This document shows positions 7,832-17,373 of a DNA stretch of 64,000 nucleotides, one piece after another. Position 1 is the stretch's first letter. Each line of letters begins with the position of its first letter. The notes under the pieces are model-generated. The model was not told the origin of the DNA. It made no database searches and saw nothing but the letters and a program-made list of their open reading frames with translations. The translations under genes and the position numbers were made by a program. The stretch is taken from assembly GCF_001458415.1 (NCBI RefSeq), contig NZ_CYSD01000012.1, positions 186,001 through 250,000 on the forward strand, read 5' to 3'. Origin of the DNA: Tritonibacter multivorans. GTDB taxonomy: Bacteria; Pseudomonadota; Alphaproteobacteria; Rhodobacterales; Rhodobacteraceae.

Positions 7832-9268
7832 ATGTTTTCGAAGTACAAGAAACAAAGTGCACCAACAGCAGCCGCGGCTGCCCCTGCCCCGCGTGCGGCT
7901 TCTACGGCAGAACCCGCCAAGACCGTCTTGCGCCGTCCTTCCCCGCGTGTTGCCGCAAAAGCTTCGCCGGATGATCGCGACCGCAAGCGCAAAGAGCGCC
8001 TGGGTGAAATCAAGATCGAAATGCACCGCGAGCTGCTGGAGAACCTGAACCTCAGCGCCCTGGAAAATGCCGCCGAAGCAGAGCTGCGCAACGAGATTTC
8101 AGCCATTGCGGCCGAAATCCTGAATGAGCGCAATATTGTTCTCAACCGCGAAGACCGCACGCAGCTGAACAAAGAACTTTATGACGAGGTCCGCGGCCTT
8201 GGCCCGCTGGAGACCCTGCTGCAGGACGACACGGTTTCGGATATTCTGGTCAACGGGCCGCAACAGATCTTTATTGAACGCAGCGGTAAGCTCGAGCTGT
8301 CGGACGTCACCTTCAAAGATGAAAAGCACCTGATGCGGATCATCGACAAAATCGTGTCGGCCGTGGGTCGGCGTGTTGATGAATCCAACCCCTATGTGGA
8401 CGCCCGCCTGGCGGACGGGTCCCGCTTTAACGCCATGGTGCCGCCGATTGCGGTCGATGGCTCGCTGGTCTCTATTCGTAAGTTCAAAAAGGACAAGCTT
8501 CAGATCGACGATCTGGTGAATTTTGGCGCCTTTACCGAAGAGATGGCCGCCTATTTGCAGGCTGCTGTGTCCACCCGCCTGAATGTGATTGTCTCGGGCG
8601 GTACCGGTTCAGGTAAAACCACCACGCTCAATGCGCTGTCGTCTTTCATCGACAACTCAGAACGGATCCTGACGATCGAGGATACCGCCGAACTGCAGCT
8701 GCAACAGACCCATGTGGGCCGTATGGAGAGCCGCCCGCCCAACGTTGAGGGCAAAGGCGAGGTTTCGCCCCGCGACTGTCTGAAAAACGCCCTGCGGATG
8801 CGCCCTGACCGCATTATCGTCGGCGAGACCCGCGGCGAAGAAGTGATCGACATGCTGCAGGCGATGAACACCGGCCACGATGGGTCGATGACCACGATCC
8901 ACGCCAACTCGGCCCGCGACGGGATTTCCCGTCTGGAGAACATGATCGCGATGGCTGGTATTGAGATGCCGATCAAAGCAGTGCGCAGCCAGATTTCCTC
9001 GGCGGTGAACCTGATCGTGCAGGCCTCGCGCCTGCAGGATGGCTCACGCCGCATGACCTCGATCACCGAAATTACCGGGATGGAAGGCGATGTGATTTCC
9101 ATGCAGGAGATCTTTCGCTTCCAGCGCGTGGGCCTGACGCCCGACAACAAGATCATTGGCCATTTTACCGCCACCGGCGTGCGCTCTAACTTCTCAGAAC
9201 GCTTCCGCCTGTGGGGATATGACCTGCCTGCCTCGATCTACGAGCCGACGATTATGGAGCCGCGCTGA
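7832..9268 (+). CDS. cpaF: Tad pilus assembly ATPase CpaF (TadA)
   Basis: Cytoplasmic secretion ATPase that powers pilus assembly and probably retraction. The 478-residue protein has an Ala/Pro-rich N terminus, then the secretion-ATPase core: Walker [10 protein letters not shown] at 256-264, Asp box near IEDTAEL (282-288), Walker B/GETRGEE at about 326-337, and the His box GSMTTIHAN. Its stop overlaps the tadB start (TGATG), indicating translational coupling with its membrane partner. Confidence 0.96.
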   Translation: MFSKYKKQSAPTAAAAAPAPRAASTAEPAKTVLRRPSPRVAAKASPDDRDRKRKERLGEIKIEMHRELLENLNLSALENAAEAELRNEISAIAAEILNERNIVLNREDRTQLNKELYDEVRGLGPLETLLQDDTVSDILVNGPQQIFIERSGKLELSDVTFKDEKHLMRIIDKIVSAVGRRVDESNPYVDARLADGSRFNAMVPPIAVDGSLVSIRKFKKDKLQIDDLVNFGAFTEEMAAYLQAAVSTRLNVIVSGGTGSGKTTTLNALSSFIDNSERILTIEDTAELQLQQTHVGRMESRPPNVEGKGEVSPRDCLKNALRMRPDRIIVGETRGEEVIDMLQAMNTGHDGSMTTIHANSARDGISRLENMIAMAGIEMPIKAVRSQISSAVNLIVQASRLQDGSRRMTSITEITGMEGDVISMQEIFRFQRVGLTPDNKIIGHFTATGVRSNFSERFRLWGYDLPASIYEPTIMEPR

Positions 9269-10236
9269 TGAATATCGGGATGGAACCTGTCATCTACGGC
9301 CTGATTTTTGTCGGCGTCGTGGCGCTGGTCGAAGGCATCTATCTGGTGACCTTTGGCAAATCGATCAGCCTCAACAGCCGGGTCAACCGTCGTCTTGAGA
9401 TGCTGGAAAAAGGCGGCCAGCGCGAACAGGTGCTGGAACAGCTGCGCAAAGAGATGCAACAGCACCTCAGCTCGCAGAAGATCCCGCTTTATTCGCTGCT
9501 GGCCGAAAAGGCGCAGAAAGCGGCAATCGCGTTTTCGCCAAAACAACTGATGATGCTAATGGTCGGCCTAGGCACGGCTGCCTTTATTGTTCTGAGTGTG
9601 GCCACCCAGACGCCCCTGCCCGTGCGGATTTTGGGCGGCATTATCATTGGCGTCGGTGCGATCTATTTCTGGGTCAATTCCAAAGCCAAAAAACGCATGG
9701 CCATGCTGGAAGAACAGCTGCCTGATGGCGTCGAACTGATGGTGCGGTCCTTGCGCGTCGGCCACCCGTTTTCCTCGGCCATTCAGATGGTGGCCAAAGA
9801 AGTCGAAGACCCGCTGGCCACCGAATTTGGCATTATCGCCGATGAATGCGCCTATGGCCGCGATGTCGGCGAAGCGCTCGAGGATATGGCGAACCGTCTG
9901 GACCTGCAGGATTTGCGCTTCCTCACGGTGGCGGTGTCCATTCAGCAGAAATCGGGTGGTAACCTGGCCGAAGTACTGGCCGGCCTGGCCAAAGTGATCC
10001 GCGCCCGTTTCCGCCTGTTTCGCCGCGTCAAAGCCATCACCGCCGAGGCCCAGTGGTCGGGCAAGTTCCTGTCGGGCTTCCCGTTGGTGTGCCTTGGCTT
10101 CATCCTGTTTAACGATCCGGGCTATTATGACTCTGTCATTGATCACCCCTATTTTATTCCGGCCTGTTTTCTTGTCGGGGCCATGCTGACGGCAAACCTG
10201 ATCGTTATGCGCATTCTCACCAACATTAAGGTCTAA
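9268..10236 (+). CDS. tadB: Tad inner-membrane platform protein TadB (CpaG)
   Basis: One of two type II secretion F-domain proteins forming the Tad platform with CpaF. The 322-residue protein has an N-terminal membrane helix (about 6-28), a pair of helices near 90-135, the F domain (PDGVELMVRSLRVGHPF to SGGNLAEVLAGLAKV) and C-terminal helices near 265-320. The ATG overlaps the cpaF stop by one base. tadC follows after 12 bp behind AAGGGGC. Confidence 0.94.
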   Translation: MNIGMEPVIYGLIFVGVVALVEGIYLVTFGKSISLNSRVNRRLEMLEKGGQREQVLEQLRKEMQQHLSSQKIPLYSLLAEKAQKAAIAFSPKQLMMLMVGLGTAAFIVLSVATQTPLPVRILGGIIIGVGAIYFWVNSKAKKRMAMLEEQLPDGVELMVRSLRVGHPFSSAIQMVAKEVEDPLATEFGIIADECAYGRDVGEALEDMANRLDLQDLRFLTVAVSIQQKSGGNLAEVLAGLAKVIRARFRLFRRVKAITAEAQWSGKFLSGFPLVCLGFILFNDPGYYDSVIDHPYFIPACFLVGAMLTANLIVMRILTNIKV

Positions 10237-10248
10237 AGGGGCAAGCAC

Positions 10249-11223
10249 ATGAATCCAGTGACCTTTATTCACGACCTTCTGGTGTCCCAGCTTGGCGAAT
10301 TCGGCCCCCTTATGGTGGTTGGCTTCCTTGGCCTTGTGCTGATCGTGCTGGCAGTTCCGCTGCTTCTCAATCAACCGGAAGATCCGCTGAAAAAGCTGCA
10401 GCGTCAGGTGCAGGATGAAACCCGCCCAAAGTCCACACAGGCGCGGTTGCGCAATACGGACCGCAACGAGCAGCTGCAGAAATTTGCCTCTTTCCTGGAG
10501 CCTCAGGACGCTGAAGAGCTGTCCGCAATGGAACTGAAACTGCGTCAGGCGGGATATCGCTCCCGCGACGCCGTGCGCGTGTTCCACTTTGCACAGTTTG
10601 CACTTGGCCTGATCGGGCTCGTGGCAGGTCTTGCCTTTGTTTATGTGTTGAATGCAGGCTATGAGTTCACCACACAGCAGATCATTATTCGCATTCTGGG
10701 CCCGGGCGGTGCGGGTTATATGCTGCCCAAATACTGGGTGACCCGCCGGGTGACGGAACGACGTGGAAAGATCGCCGATGCGTTCCCTGATTCCCTCGAC
10801 ATGATGCTGGTCTGTGTGGAAGCGGGCCAATCGCTCGACCAGGCGATTGTGCGCGTCGCGGCAGAGCTTCGGACGTCTTTCCCGGAACTTGCGGAAGAAT
10901 ACCAAATCGTCGCGCAGGAACTGAAAGCCGGTAAAGACAAAGACCGTGTTCTGCGCGACATGGGCACCCGCTGTGGCGTGCAGGATATCTCGTCTTTTGT
11001 CACCGTGATGATCCAGTCCTCGACATTTGGTACCTCGATCGCCGAAGCGCTGCGGGTTTATGCCGGGGAAATGCGGGACAAACGGGTGATGCGCGCCGAA
11101 GAGGCCGCAAACAAGTTGCCTGTTAAAATGACTCTTGCCACAATGGGGCTGACGGTTCCGCCCTTGCTGATCATTCTCGTCGGCCCCTCTGCCGAGGTGA
11201 TTTCCAAACTGGGCGACATGTAA
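10249..11223 (+). CDS. tadC: Tad inner-membrane platform protein TadC (CpaH)
   Basis: Second F-domain platform protein, paralogous to TadB. The 324-residue protein has an N-terminal helix (about 18-42), a hydrophobic region around 105-150, the F domain (FPDSLDMMLVCVEAGQSLDQAIVRV, read in shorter blocks, and SSTFGTSIAEALRVYA) and a C-terminal helix with MGLTVPPLLIILVGPS. The order tadB-tadC directly after cpaF is standard for Tad systems. Confidence 0.93.
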   Translation: MNPVTFIHDLLVSQLGEFGPLMVVGFLGLVLIVLAVPLLLNQPEDPLKKLQRQVQDETRPKSTQARLRNTDRNEQLQKFASFLEPQDAEELSAMELKLRQAGYRSRDAVRVFHFAQFALGLIGLVAGLAFVYVLNAGYEFTTQQIIIRILGPGGAGYMLPKYWVTRRVTERRGKIADAFPDSLDMMLVCVEAGQSLDQAIVRVAAELRTSFPELAEEYQIVAQELKAGKDKDRVLRDMGTRCGVQDISSFVTVMIQSSTFGTSIAEALRVYAGEMRDKRVMRAEEAANKLPVKMTLATMGLTVPPLLIILVGPSAEVISKLGDM

Positions 11224-11310
11224 TTCCCGCGCCGCCCTCAGCCGATCCGGGGGACAAAGCCCGCGTAAGTCGGGTCGGCATTTTTCGGGCAGGAGATGGA
11301 GCACAGGATC

Positions 11311-11937
11311 ATGCCAGTTCCAAGAAGCCGCCATTACGCGCGGCTTTTTCCCTTTGTTTTGGGTATTTGCGCAGTCGCCCTTGGTGCAGGCTGCGATGCC
11401 ATTTCGACATCTTCGCATGATCCAGACAGCCCTCATGCACCCGGTGTTGACCTGCGCAAGGATGCTGTCAGCGGGCTAGAAGTAGGTCACCGGCTGATGG
11501 CTGCCGGAGAATACGAGCTGGCGCTGGATGCCTTTACCCGCGCCTATCTGGAAGAGGGCCCCAAGCCCGAAGTGTTTTCATCCTTGGGCAGTGCCAATCT
11601 GTCGCTGGGCCGACTGGGCCAAGCCGAAGACCTTCTGCGCCGCGCGGTGGACATGGAACCCGATTGGCCCGAAGCGCTGAACAACCTTGGCCTTGCGCTG
11701 CTGCAACAGGGCAAAGCCGCTGAGGCCGAGCAATACCTGCGCCGGGCCTATGCGTTGGACAATGGCGAAAGTGACGCAATCCGTGATAATTTGCGCCGCG
11801 CCCTCGAAATGCTTGAAAATTCCGATCATACTGACGCCGACGGCACAGCGTATAATCTGGTGCAATATGGAGGCGGGGTATACCGCATCCAGAGCGCAAC
11901 AGGGGCCAGCGCACAAGAGGCCGAGCAGCAACCCTAG
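11311..11937 (+). CDS. tadD: TPR lipoprotein TadD
   Basis: Tetratricopeptide lipoprotein needed for Tad secretin or pilus assembly. With the ATG at 11311 it has 208 residues, a lipoprotein signal with Cys28 in LGAGC, and TPR units over about 55-160 (EVFSSLGSANLSLGRLGQAEDLL, then EALNNLGLALLQQGKAAEAE, each read from shorter blocks). An ATG at 11296 is in frame but its AGGAG touches it directly, whereas GGAG lies nine bases before 11311. Confidence 0.88.
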   Translation: MPVPRSRHYARLFPFVLGICAVALGAGCDAISTSSHDPDSPHAPGVDLRKDAVSGLEVGHRLMAAGEYELALDAFTRAYLEEGPKPEVFSSLGSANLSLGRLGQAEDLLRRAVDMEPDWPEALNNLGLALLQQGKAAEAEQYLRRAYALDNGESDAIRDNLRRALEMLENSDHTDADGTAYNLVQYGGGVYRIQSATGASAQEAEQQP

Positions 11938-11975
11938 GCCCGAAACGAGGCCAGAGCAGTAAAGGACGCAGGAAC

Positions 11976-12827
11976 ATGCGCCACGTCTTATCTATTTCCG
12001 CCGCGCTTGCGGCCGTCGTCACCCTGTCTGCCTGTTCCGAATCCGCTGATGACAGTGTGGAACGCGCGTTGCAGCAGACTGTGAATGTGGTTGATGAGAG
12101 CGATCTCAACGACGTGATCCTGAACTCTGCTGATCCCAACGAAGCGGTGCGCTATTTCCAGCGATCCTTGGGTGAAACCCCCGACCGCATCGACCTGCAG
12201 CGCGGGCTGGCGCATTCTCTGGTGCGTGCGAAACGCTTTGCCGAAGGGAAACTGGCCTGGCAACGCACAGTTGCGATGAAGGGCGTGACCAACGAGGACC
12301 GGGTCAATCTGGCCGATGCGCTGATCCGCACAAACGACTGGGCCGAAGCCAAGACCGTGCTGGATCAGGTGCCCCCGACCTATGAAACCTTCAAACGCTA
12401 CCGTCTTGAAGCGGTTGTTGCCGACAGCAACAAAGACTGGAAACGCGCCGACAGCTTCTATGAAACCGCTGTTGGCTTGACCACCACACCCGGTAGCATC
12501 TTCAACAATTGGGGCTATTCCAAGCTGACCCGCGGCGACTATAGCGAAGCAGAGCGCCTGTTTGGCGAAGCCCTGCGTCAGCAGCCCGACCTTTTTACTG
12601 CCAAAAACAACCTGATCCTGGCCCGAGGCGCACAGCGCAACTACACACTGCCGGTGCTGCGGATGAACCAGACCGAACGGGCGCAGCTTCTGTACACGCT
12701 GGCGCTGTCGGCGGTGAAACAGGGCGACACCAATATCGGCGAAGGCCTGCTGCGCGAGGCGGTGGACACCCATCCGCAGCATTTCGAGGCCGCAGCTCAG
12801 GCGCTTCAGGCGCTCGAACAAGGCTAA
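11976..12827 (+). CDS. Second TPR lipoprotein of the Tad operon
   Basis: 283-residue tetratricopeptide protein with a lipoprotein signal (Cys20 in TLSAC). TPR-like helices run from about 45 to 215 (EAVRYFQRSLGETP, NNWGYSKLTRGDYSEAERLF, AKNNLILARGAQRN). It lies 38 bp after tadD and 12 bp before the prepilin peptidase gene, so it is part of the operon. It is probably a second TadD-type assembly factor acting at the outer membrane; the division of labour with the first is unknown. Confidence 0.85.
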   Translation: MRHVLSISAALAAVVTLSACSESADDSVERALQQTVNVVDESDLNDVILNSADPNEAVRYFQRSLGETPDRIDLQRGLAHSLVRAKRFAEGKLAWQRTVAMKGVTNEDRVNLADALIRTNDWAEAKTVLDQVPPTYETFKRYRLEAVVADSNKDWKRADSFYETAVGLTTTPGSIFNNWGYSKLTRGDYSEAERLFGEALRQQPDLFTAKNNLILARGAQRNYTLPVLRMNQTERAQLLYTLALSAVKQGDTNIGEGLLREAVDTHPQHFEAAAQALQALEQG

Positions 12828-12839
12828 GGCTTCAGGCAT

Positions 12840-13340
12840 ATGATCCATCTGCATTCTGAAACCGCGCTGTGGTTCCTGCCCTTTGTGCTGCCGTTTTGCG
12901 CAGCCACAGCGTTTTGCGATCTGGCGATGATGCGCATTCCAAACTGGATCAACTACGGCCTTGCAGCGGTTTTTGTGAGTGTCGGGCTGGTCGCGATGCC
13001 GACCTGGGCCGATTACGGCTGGCATTTCCTCCAGCTGCCAATTGGGATCGCCTTTGGCATGTTCTGTTTCTATGGCGGCCTGATGGGCGGGGGCGATGCC
13101 AAGTTCATTGGTGCTGCCGCGCCTTTTGTGGCCTTTGGCGATCTGGCTCTGATGGCGATTGTCTTCTCGGCCACTTTGCTTGGCGGTTACGCCACACATC
13201 GCTTTGCGAAATACACCCCCCTGCGCCAGCTCGCCCCAGACTGGAAAAGCTGGAACGTGGGCTATAAATTCCCGATGGGCTTCTGTCTTGGCGGCAGCCT
13301 TGTGGCTTACCTTGGACTGGCGGTGGCCTTTGGCCAGTAG
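12840..13340 (+). CDS. tadV: Tad prepilin peptidase (TadV/CpaA)
   Basis: A24 aspartic peptidase that removes the Flp leader. The 166-residue polytopic protein shows both catalytic-site aspartates of the family: Asp27 in FCDLAMMRIPNW and Asp86 in GGLMGGGDAKF. It lacks the N-methylating domain of long type IVa prepilin peptidases, as expected for TadV. It lies at the end of the Tad operon with no other prepilin peptidase in the window, so it should process both GAVTVDW pilins. Confidence 0.92.
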   Translation: MIHLHSETALWFLPFVLPFCAATAFCDLAMMRIPNWINYGLAAVFVSVGLVAMPTWADYGWHFLQLPIGIAFGMFCFYGGLMGGGDAKFIGAAAPFVAFGDLALMAIVFSATLLGGYATHRFAKYTPLRQLAPDWKSWNVGYKFPMGFCLGGSLVAYLGLAVAFGQ

Positions 13341-13465
13341 GCTCCCGCTGCGCCATTTCCCCAATTGCGCCCCCCTTCTGCCACAGTGCTGAATAAGCTG
13401 TTGCCTGAGCTTTCGCCTCGCGCTGATCCCGCGCGCGGGCACACAACAGATGACAGGCCACCCCG

Positions 13466-14773
13466 ATGAACATGCAACCCCAGCCGATCATTGCCCCGCC
13501 GCCGCCGCGTGGGCTGTCCGAGATGCAGCTGCCGCTGGTGATGATGCGGGATATCCTGCTAAAAACCCTGTTTCGCAAGAACCTTGCCATCGTCACCGAT
13601 ATCGCTGAGGCGATCTGCCTGCCTGTTTCGATCACCCAAGAGCTGGTGGATATGGCCCGCGGACAGAAACTGCTGGAGGCGACGGGTACGCTCAATGCCA
13701 ATTCCGGCAATGAAATGGGCTATCAGCTGACCGATGCGGGCAAAGCGCGCGCGCTGGATGCGCTGGCGCAGTCCGAATACTTCGGCGCGATGCCCGTGCC
13801 GCTGGCTGTCTACCGCGAACAGGTCAAACGCCAGTCGATCCGCAATATTATGGTGACGCGCCAGCAGCTGACCGGAGCGATGGGGCATCTGGTCCTGCCC
13901 GACACTCTGCTGGATCAACTTGGCCCGGCGGTTAGCGCCGGTCGATCCATTCTGATGTATGGCCCACCGGGCAACGGTAAATCTTCGATCTCGAACGGCA
14001 TTCGCGACGCGCTTGGCGACCATGTCTTTGTGCCCCGCGCATTGGAATATGCCGGGCAGGTGATCACGGTTTATGACCCGATTGTCCACAATGCCCTGCC
14101 CGAACCAGAGCAGGACCCCAATTCCCTGCGCAAACACCGCCCCTATGACGAACGCTATGTGCGTTGTGAACGCCCGACGGTTATCACCGGGGGGGAATTG
14201 TCGCTGGATATGCTTGATCTGGTGTATAACCCAACCGCGCGCACCTATCAGGCCTCGCTGCAGCTGAAATCCACCGGCGGCATCTTCATTGTCGACGACC
14301 TTGGCCGCCAGAAGGAACCCCCGCAGTCACTGGTGAACCGCTGGATTGTTCCGCTGGAAGAAAGCCGGGATATCCTTGCCCTGCAATCGGGCGAAAAATT
14401 CGAAGTGCCCTTTGACACGCTGGTGATCTTCTCCACCAACTTCCACCCCAACGAGATCTTTGACCAAGCGGCCCTGCGCCGGATCTTTTTCAAGATCAAG
14501 ATCGACGGTCCGAACCAGGAAAACTTCCTGAAGATCTTTGCCATGGTGGCCCGCAAAAAAGGCCTGCCGCTCGACGAGGCAGCACTGATCCATCTGTTGA
14601 AGGTGAAATACCCGACGATCGACAATATCTATGCGAATTACCAGCCGGTGTTCCTGATCGACCAGATGATCGCCATCTGCGAATTTGAAGGCATCCCCTA
14701 TCAGATGAGCCCCGACCTGATTGACCGCGCCTGGGCCAACATGTTCGTCAAAGACGAGCATATCGTGAAGTAG
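13466..14773 (+). CDS. AAA ATPase associated with the Tad locus
   Basis: 435-residue protein with an N-terminal winged-helix-like region (about 22-105) and an AAA-type ATPase domain containing Walker A GPPGNGKSS at 166-174 and a probable Walker B IFIVDDLG near 273. The late segment LVIFSTNFHPNEIFDQAALRR looks like sensor and arginine-finger regions of an AAA ring ATPase. It follows tadV by 125 bp on the same strand and has no conventional Tad name. Related ATPases beside tad genes are common in Rhodobacteraceae; the function is not established to my knowledge. A G7 run occurs inside the gene near 14189. Confidence 0.82.
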   Translation: MNMQPQPIIAPPPPRGLSEMQLPLVMMRDILLKTLFRKNLAIVTDIAEAICLPVSITQELVDMARGQKLLEATGTLNANSGNEMGYQLTDAGKARALDALAQSEYFGAMPVPLAVYREQVKRQSIRNIMVTRQQLTGAMGHLVLPDTLLDQLGPAVSAGRSILMYGPPGNGKSSISNGIRDALGDHVFVPRALEYAGQVITVYDPIVHNALPEPEQDPNSLRKHRPYDERYVRCERPTVITGGELSLDMLDLVYNPTARTYQASLQLKSTGGIFIVDDLGRQKEPPQSLVNRWIVPLEESRDILALQSGEKFEVPFDTLVIFSTNFHPNEIFDQAALRRIFFKIKIDGPNQENFLKIFAMVARKKGLPLDEAALIHLLKVKYPTIDNIYANYQPVFLIDQMIAICEFEGIPYQMSPDLIDRAWANMFVKDEHIVK

Positions 14774-14775
14774 AC

Positions 14776-14868
14776 CACCGCGCGCCAGCCGCAGGCGCTC
14801 CCGCCCGTCGTTCCATCATCAAAGAGGATGTCCTCCCGTTGGGCGTGGCACCGCGCTGGCGCGCGGTG
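14776..14868 (+). repeat. Dispersed structured intergenic element, copy A
   Basis: Begins 3 bp after the AAA ATPase stop. Outer arms CACCGCGCGCCAGC (14776-14789) and GCTGGCGCGCGGTG (14855-14868) are perfectly complementary. Inside are core 1 GCTCCCGCCCGTCG, a variable CATC/GATG hairpin, and core 2 CTCCCGTTGGGCGTGG. The right end can also fold alone as CACCGCGC-TGGC-GCGCGGTG. Other copies are at 39619, 59623 and 63513. Confidence 0.8.
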
Positions 14869-14946
14869 CAGGCGCATTTGGATCGCGTGTGCGCAATTCG
14901 ACGCTTTTCGTTTTCCGGCACGACCCAGTTGGACTAAACAGGGAAC

Positions 14947-17373
14947 ATGGTGGCGATTCCCGACGCGATTCAAAGCTGGTTTTCATCCCGAGGCTGGTCC
15001 CCTCACCCGCATCAGCTAGACATGCTGGCGCGGACCAAAGAGCCTTCGACTTTGCTGATTGCCCCCACCGGCGGCGGCAAGACCATGGCCGGGTTCCTGC
15101 CCTCCTTATGCGAACTGGCTGATGGAACACACGAGGGGCTACACACGCTTTATGTCTCACCATTGAAGGCTTTGGCTGCGGACATCAAACGCAACCTATC
15201 CGGCCCCGTGGCGGAAATGGGCCTGCCCATCCGCATTGAGGACCGCACGGGCGATACCTCGGCCTACAAAAAACGCCGCCAACGCGGCGACCCGCCACAT
15301 ATCCTACTGACCACCCCCGAGAGCCTGGCGCTGCTGACGTCCTACCCAGATGCGCCACGCATATTTCAGGGACTGCGCAGGGTGATTGTGGACGAAATTC
15401 ACGCGCTGGCCGAAAGCAAACGCGGCGCGCAGTTGATGTTGGCCCTCGGTCGGCTGCAAACCCTATGTCCCGATCTGCGGCGTGTGGGCCTGTCTGCAAC
15501 AGTCGACGATCCCGAGGCCATTGCACGAACGCTCGCCCGGCACCCCGACCCCTGCCCGATCCTGATGGCCGATCCCGGTCCCGCGCCAGACATCACAATG
15601 CTCGACCTGCCCGAAGCCCCCCCCTGGGCGGGCGGCGGCGCTGCACATGCCATCCCCGAAGTCCTGCGCCAGATCAAAACCCACAACACCACGCTGATTT
15701 TCCACAACACCCGCGCGCAGGCGGAAATCTTCTTTCACCGGCTGTGGCTCGCCAACGAAGATGCCCTGCCGATTGGTATCCACCATGGTGCATTAGACCG
15801 CGCGCAGCGTGAAAAGGTTGAGGCAGCCATGGTCGCAGGGCAATTGCGCGCCGTGGTCTGCACCGGGTCGCTCGATCTGGGGATCGACTGGGGCGACGTC
15901 GATCTGGTGATCCAGATCGGCGCGCCGAAAAACGTCAAGCGACTGGTCCAACGCATTGGCCGCGCGAACCACCGCTATAACGCCCCCTCCAAGGCGCTCT
16001 TGGTGCCCGCAAACCGGTTTGAGGTGGTCGAATGCCGCGCGGCTCTCGAAGCGGTCGCAGCCGGGGATCTGGACGGTGACGCCCTGCCCCCCGGCCCGCG
16101 CGACGTTCTGTGCCAACATATTCTGATCACCGCCTGCACCGGTCCGTTTGAAGCGGAAGCACTGTTTCACGAAATCCGCACGGTGGGGGCCTATACCAAT
16201 CTGAGCCGCGCGGACTTCGACGCCTGCCTCGATTTCTGTGCCACCGGTGGTTATGCGCTCAAAGCCTATGATCAATGGCGGCGGCTGTTGCGGCGCCCGG
16301 ATGGGCTTTACCAGCTGCGCGATCCCCGTGCGGCGGCCCGCATCCGCATGAACCTTGGCACCATTCAGGACACGGATACGCTGAAGGTGCGCTACAAGAA
16401 CAGCCGTGGTGGCGCGCCATTGGGAGAGATCGAGGAAGGCTTTGCCGCAACTCTGGTCCCCGGTGATACGTTCCTGATTGCCGGCAAGGTGGTCGCCTAT
16501 GAGGGGCTACGCGAAATGGTCGTGCAGGTCAGCCGCAACGCTGCAAAGAAACCAAAAGTCGCCACCTTCAACGGTACCAAGTTCGCCACCTCAACGCAGC
16601 TGAGCAGCCGGATCCTGCGCATACTGAAACAAGACAGCTGGCCCGATCTGCCTGCCCACACGGCTGACTGGCTGGCACTGCAACGGGAGATGTCGCAAAT
16701 GCCGCGGCGCGGGCGGCTGCTGGTCGAAAGCTTCCCGCTTGATGGGCGCGAATACATCTGTGCCTATGGCTTTGCGGGACGCAATGCCCAGCAGACGCTC
16801 GGCCTGCTCCTGACCAAACGGATGGAAGAACTGGGCCTTGATCCGCTGGGGTTTGTGGCCAGTGATTATGCGACCCTGATCTGGGGGCTTGAGCCGGTTC
16901 TGGATCCTGCGGGGCTGTTCGACATTGCCAATCTGCGCGACGGACTGGACGGCTGGCTTGGCGAAAACGCAGTGATGAAACGAACCTTCCGCGCGGTGGC
17001 GACCATCGCGGGACTGATCGAACGCAACACGCCGGGGGCGCGCAAATCCGGGCGACAGGCGACGTTTTCTTCAGACATCCTTTATGACACGCTGCGCAAA
17101 TACGACCCGGAACACGTGCTGATGCAGATCACCCGCGAAGAAGCCCTGCGGGGGCTGGTGGATTTTGGGCGCATCGAAGAATTGGCGGCGCGCATCGAAG
17201 GTCGCGTTGACCTCCTGCGCCTGCCGCGTGTGACCCCGCTCGCTGCGCCATTACTGCTCGAGGTTGGCAAAGTGCCAATCAAAGGCGCCGGTGTAGAGCG
17301 GCTCCTGGAGCGCGAAACCCAAGCGCTGATGCAGCAATCGGGCCTTGGCATGCTGGATGAGGCAACGGGATAA
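14947..17373 (+). CDS. Ligase-associated DNA damage response DEXH-box helicase (Lhr type)
   Basis: Superfamily 2 helicase of the Lhr group, 808 residues. Visible motifs: Walker A APTGGGKT at 39-46, motif Ib/TTPESLALL near 122-130, DEIH at 149-152, motif III GLSATVDDP, and HHGALDR with QRIGRANHR in the second RecA domain. In bacteria this subfamily is normally encoded with an ATP-dependent DNA ligase, an exonuclease and PdeM. Here the stop overlaps the pdeM start by one base, but no ligase or exonuclease gene is adjacent. A C8 run lies within the gene near 15609. Confidence 0.92.
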   Translation: MVAIPDAIQSWFSSRGWSPHPHQLDMLARTKEPSTLLIAPTGGGKTMAGFLPSLCELADGTHEGLHTLYVSPLKALAADIKRNLSGPVAEMGLPIRIEDRTGDTSAYKKRRQRGDPPHILLTTPESLALLTSYPDAPRIFQGLRRVIVDEIHALAESKRGAQLMLALGRLQTLCPDLRRVGLSATVDDPEAIARTLARHPDPCPILMADPGPAPDITMLDLPEAPPWAGGGAAHAIPEVLRQIKTHNTTLIFHNTRAQAEIFFHRLWLANEDALPIGIHHGALDRAQREKVEAAMVAGQLRAVVCTGSLDLGIDWGDVDLVIQIGAPKNVKRLVQRIGRANHRYNAPSKALLVPANRFEVVECRAALEAVAAGDLDGDALPPGPRDVLCQHILITACTGPFEAEALFHEIRTVGAYTNLSRADFDACLDFCATGGYALKAYDQWRRLLRRPDGLYQLRDPRAAARIRMNLGTIQDTDTLKVRYKNSRGGAPLGEIEEGFAATLVPGDTFLIAGKVVAYEGLREMVVQVSRNAAKKPKVATFNGTKFATSTQLSSRILRILKQDSWPDLPAHTADWLALQREMSQMPRRGRLLVESFPLDGREYICAYGFAGRNAQQTLGLLLTKRMEELGLDPLGFVASDYATLIWGLEPVLDPAGLFDIANLRDGLDGWLGENAVMKRTFRAVATIAGLIERNTPGARKSGRQATFSSDILYDTLRKYDPEHVLMQITREEALRGLVDFGRIEELAARIEGRVDLLRLPRVTPLAAPLLLEVGKVPIKGAGVERLLERETQALMQQSGLGMLDEATG

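Noticed and set aside
9568-11436. 622-codon open frame antisense to tadB/tadC
   Set aside because: It spans two real genes on the opposite strand; composition (His/Gln/Asn-rich) is that of a shadow frame.
15609-15616. C8 run inside the helicase gene as a phase-variation site
   Set aside because: It encodes Ala-Pro-Pro in an intact frame of a DNA-repair gene; there is no evidence of switching.
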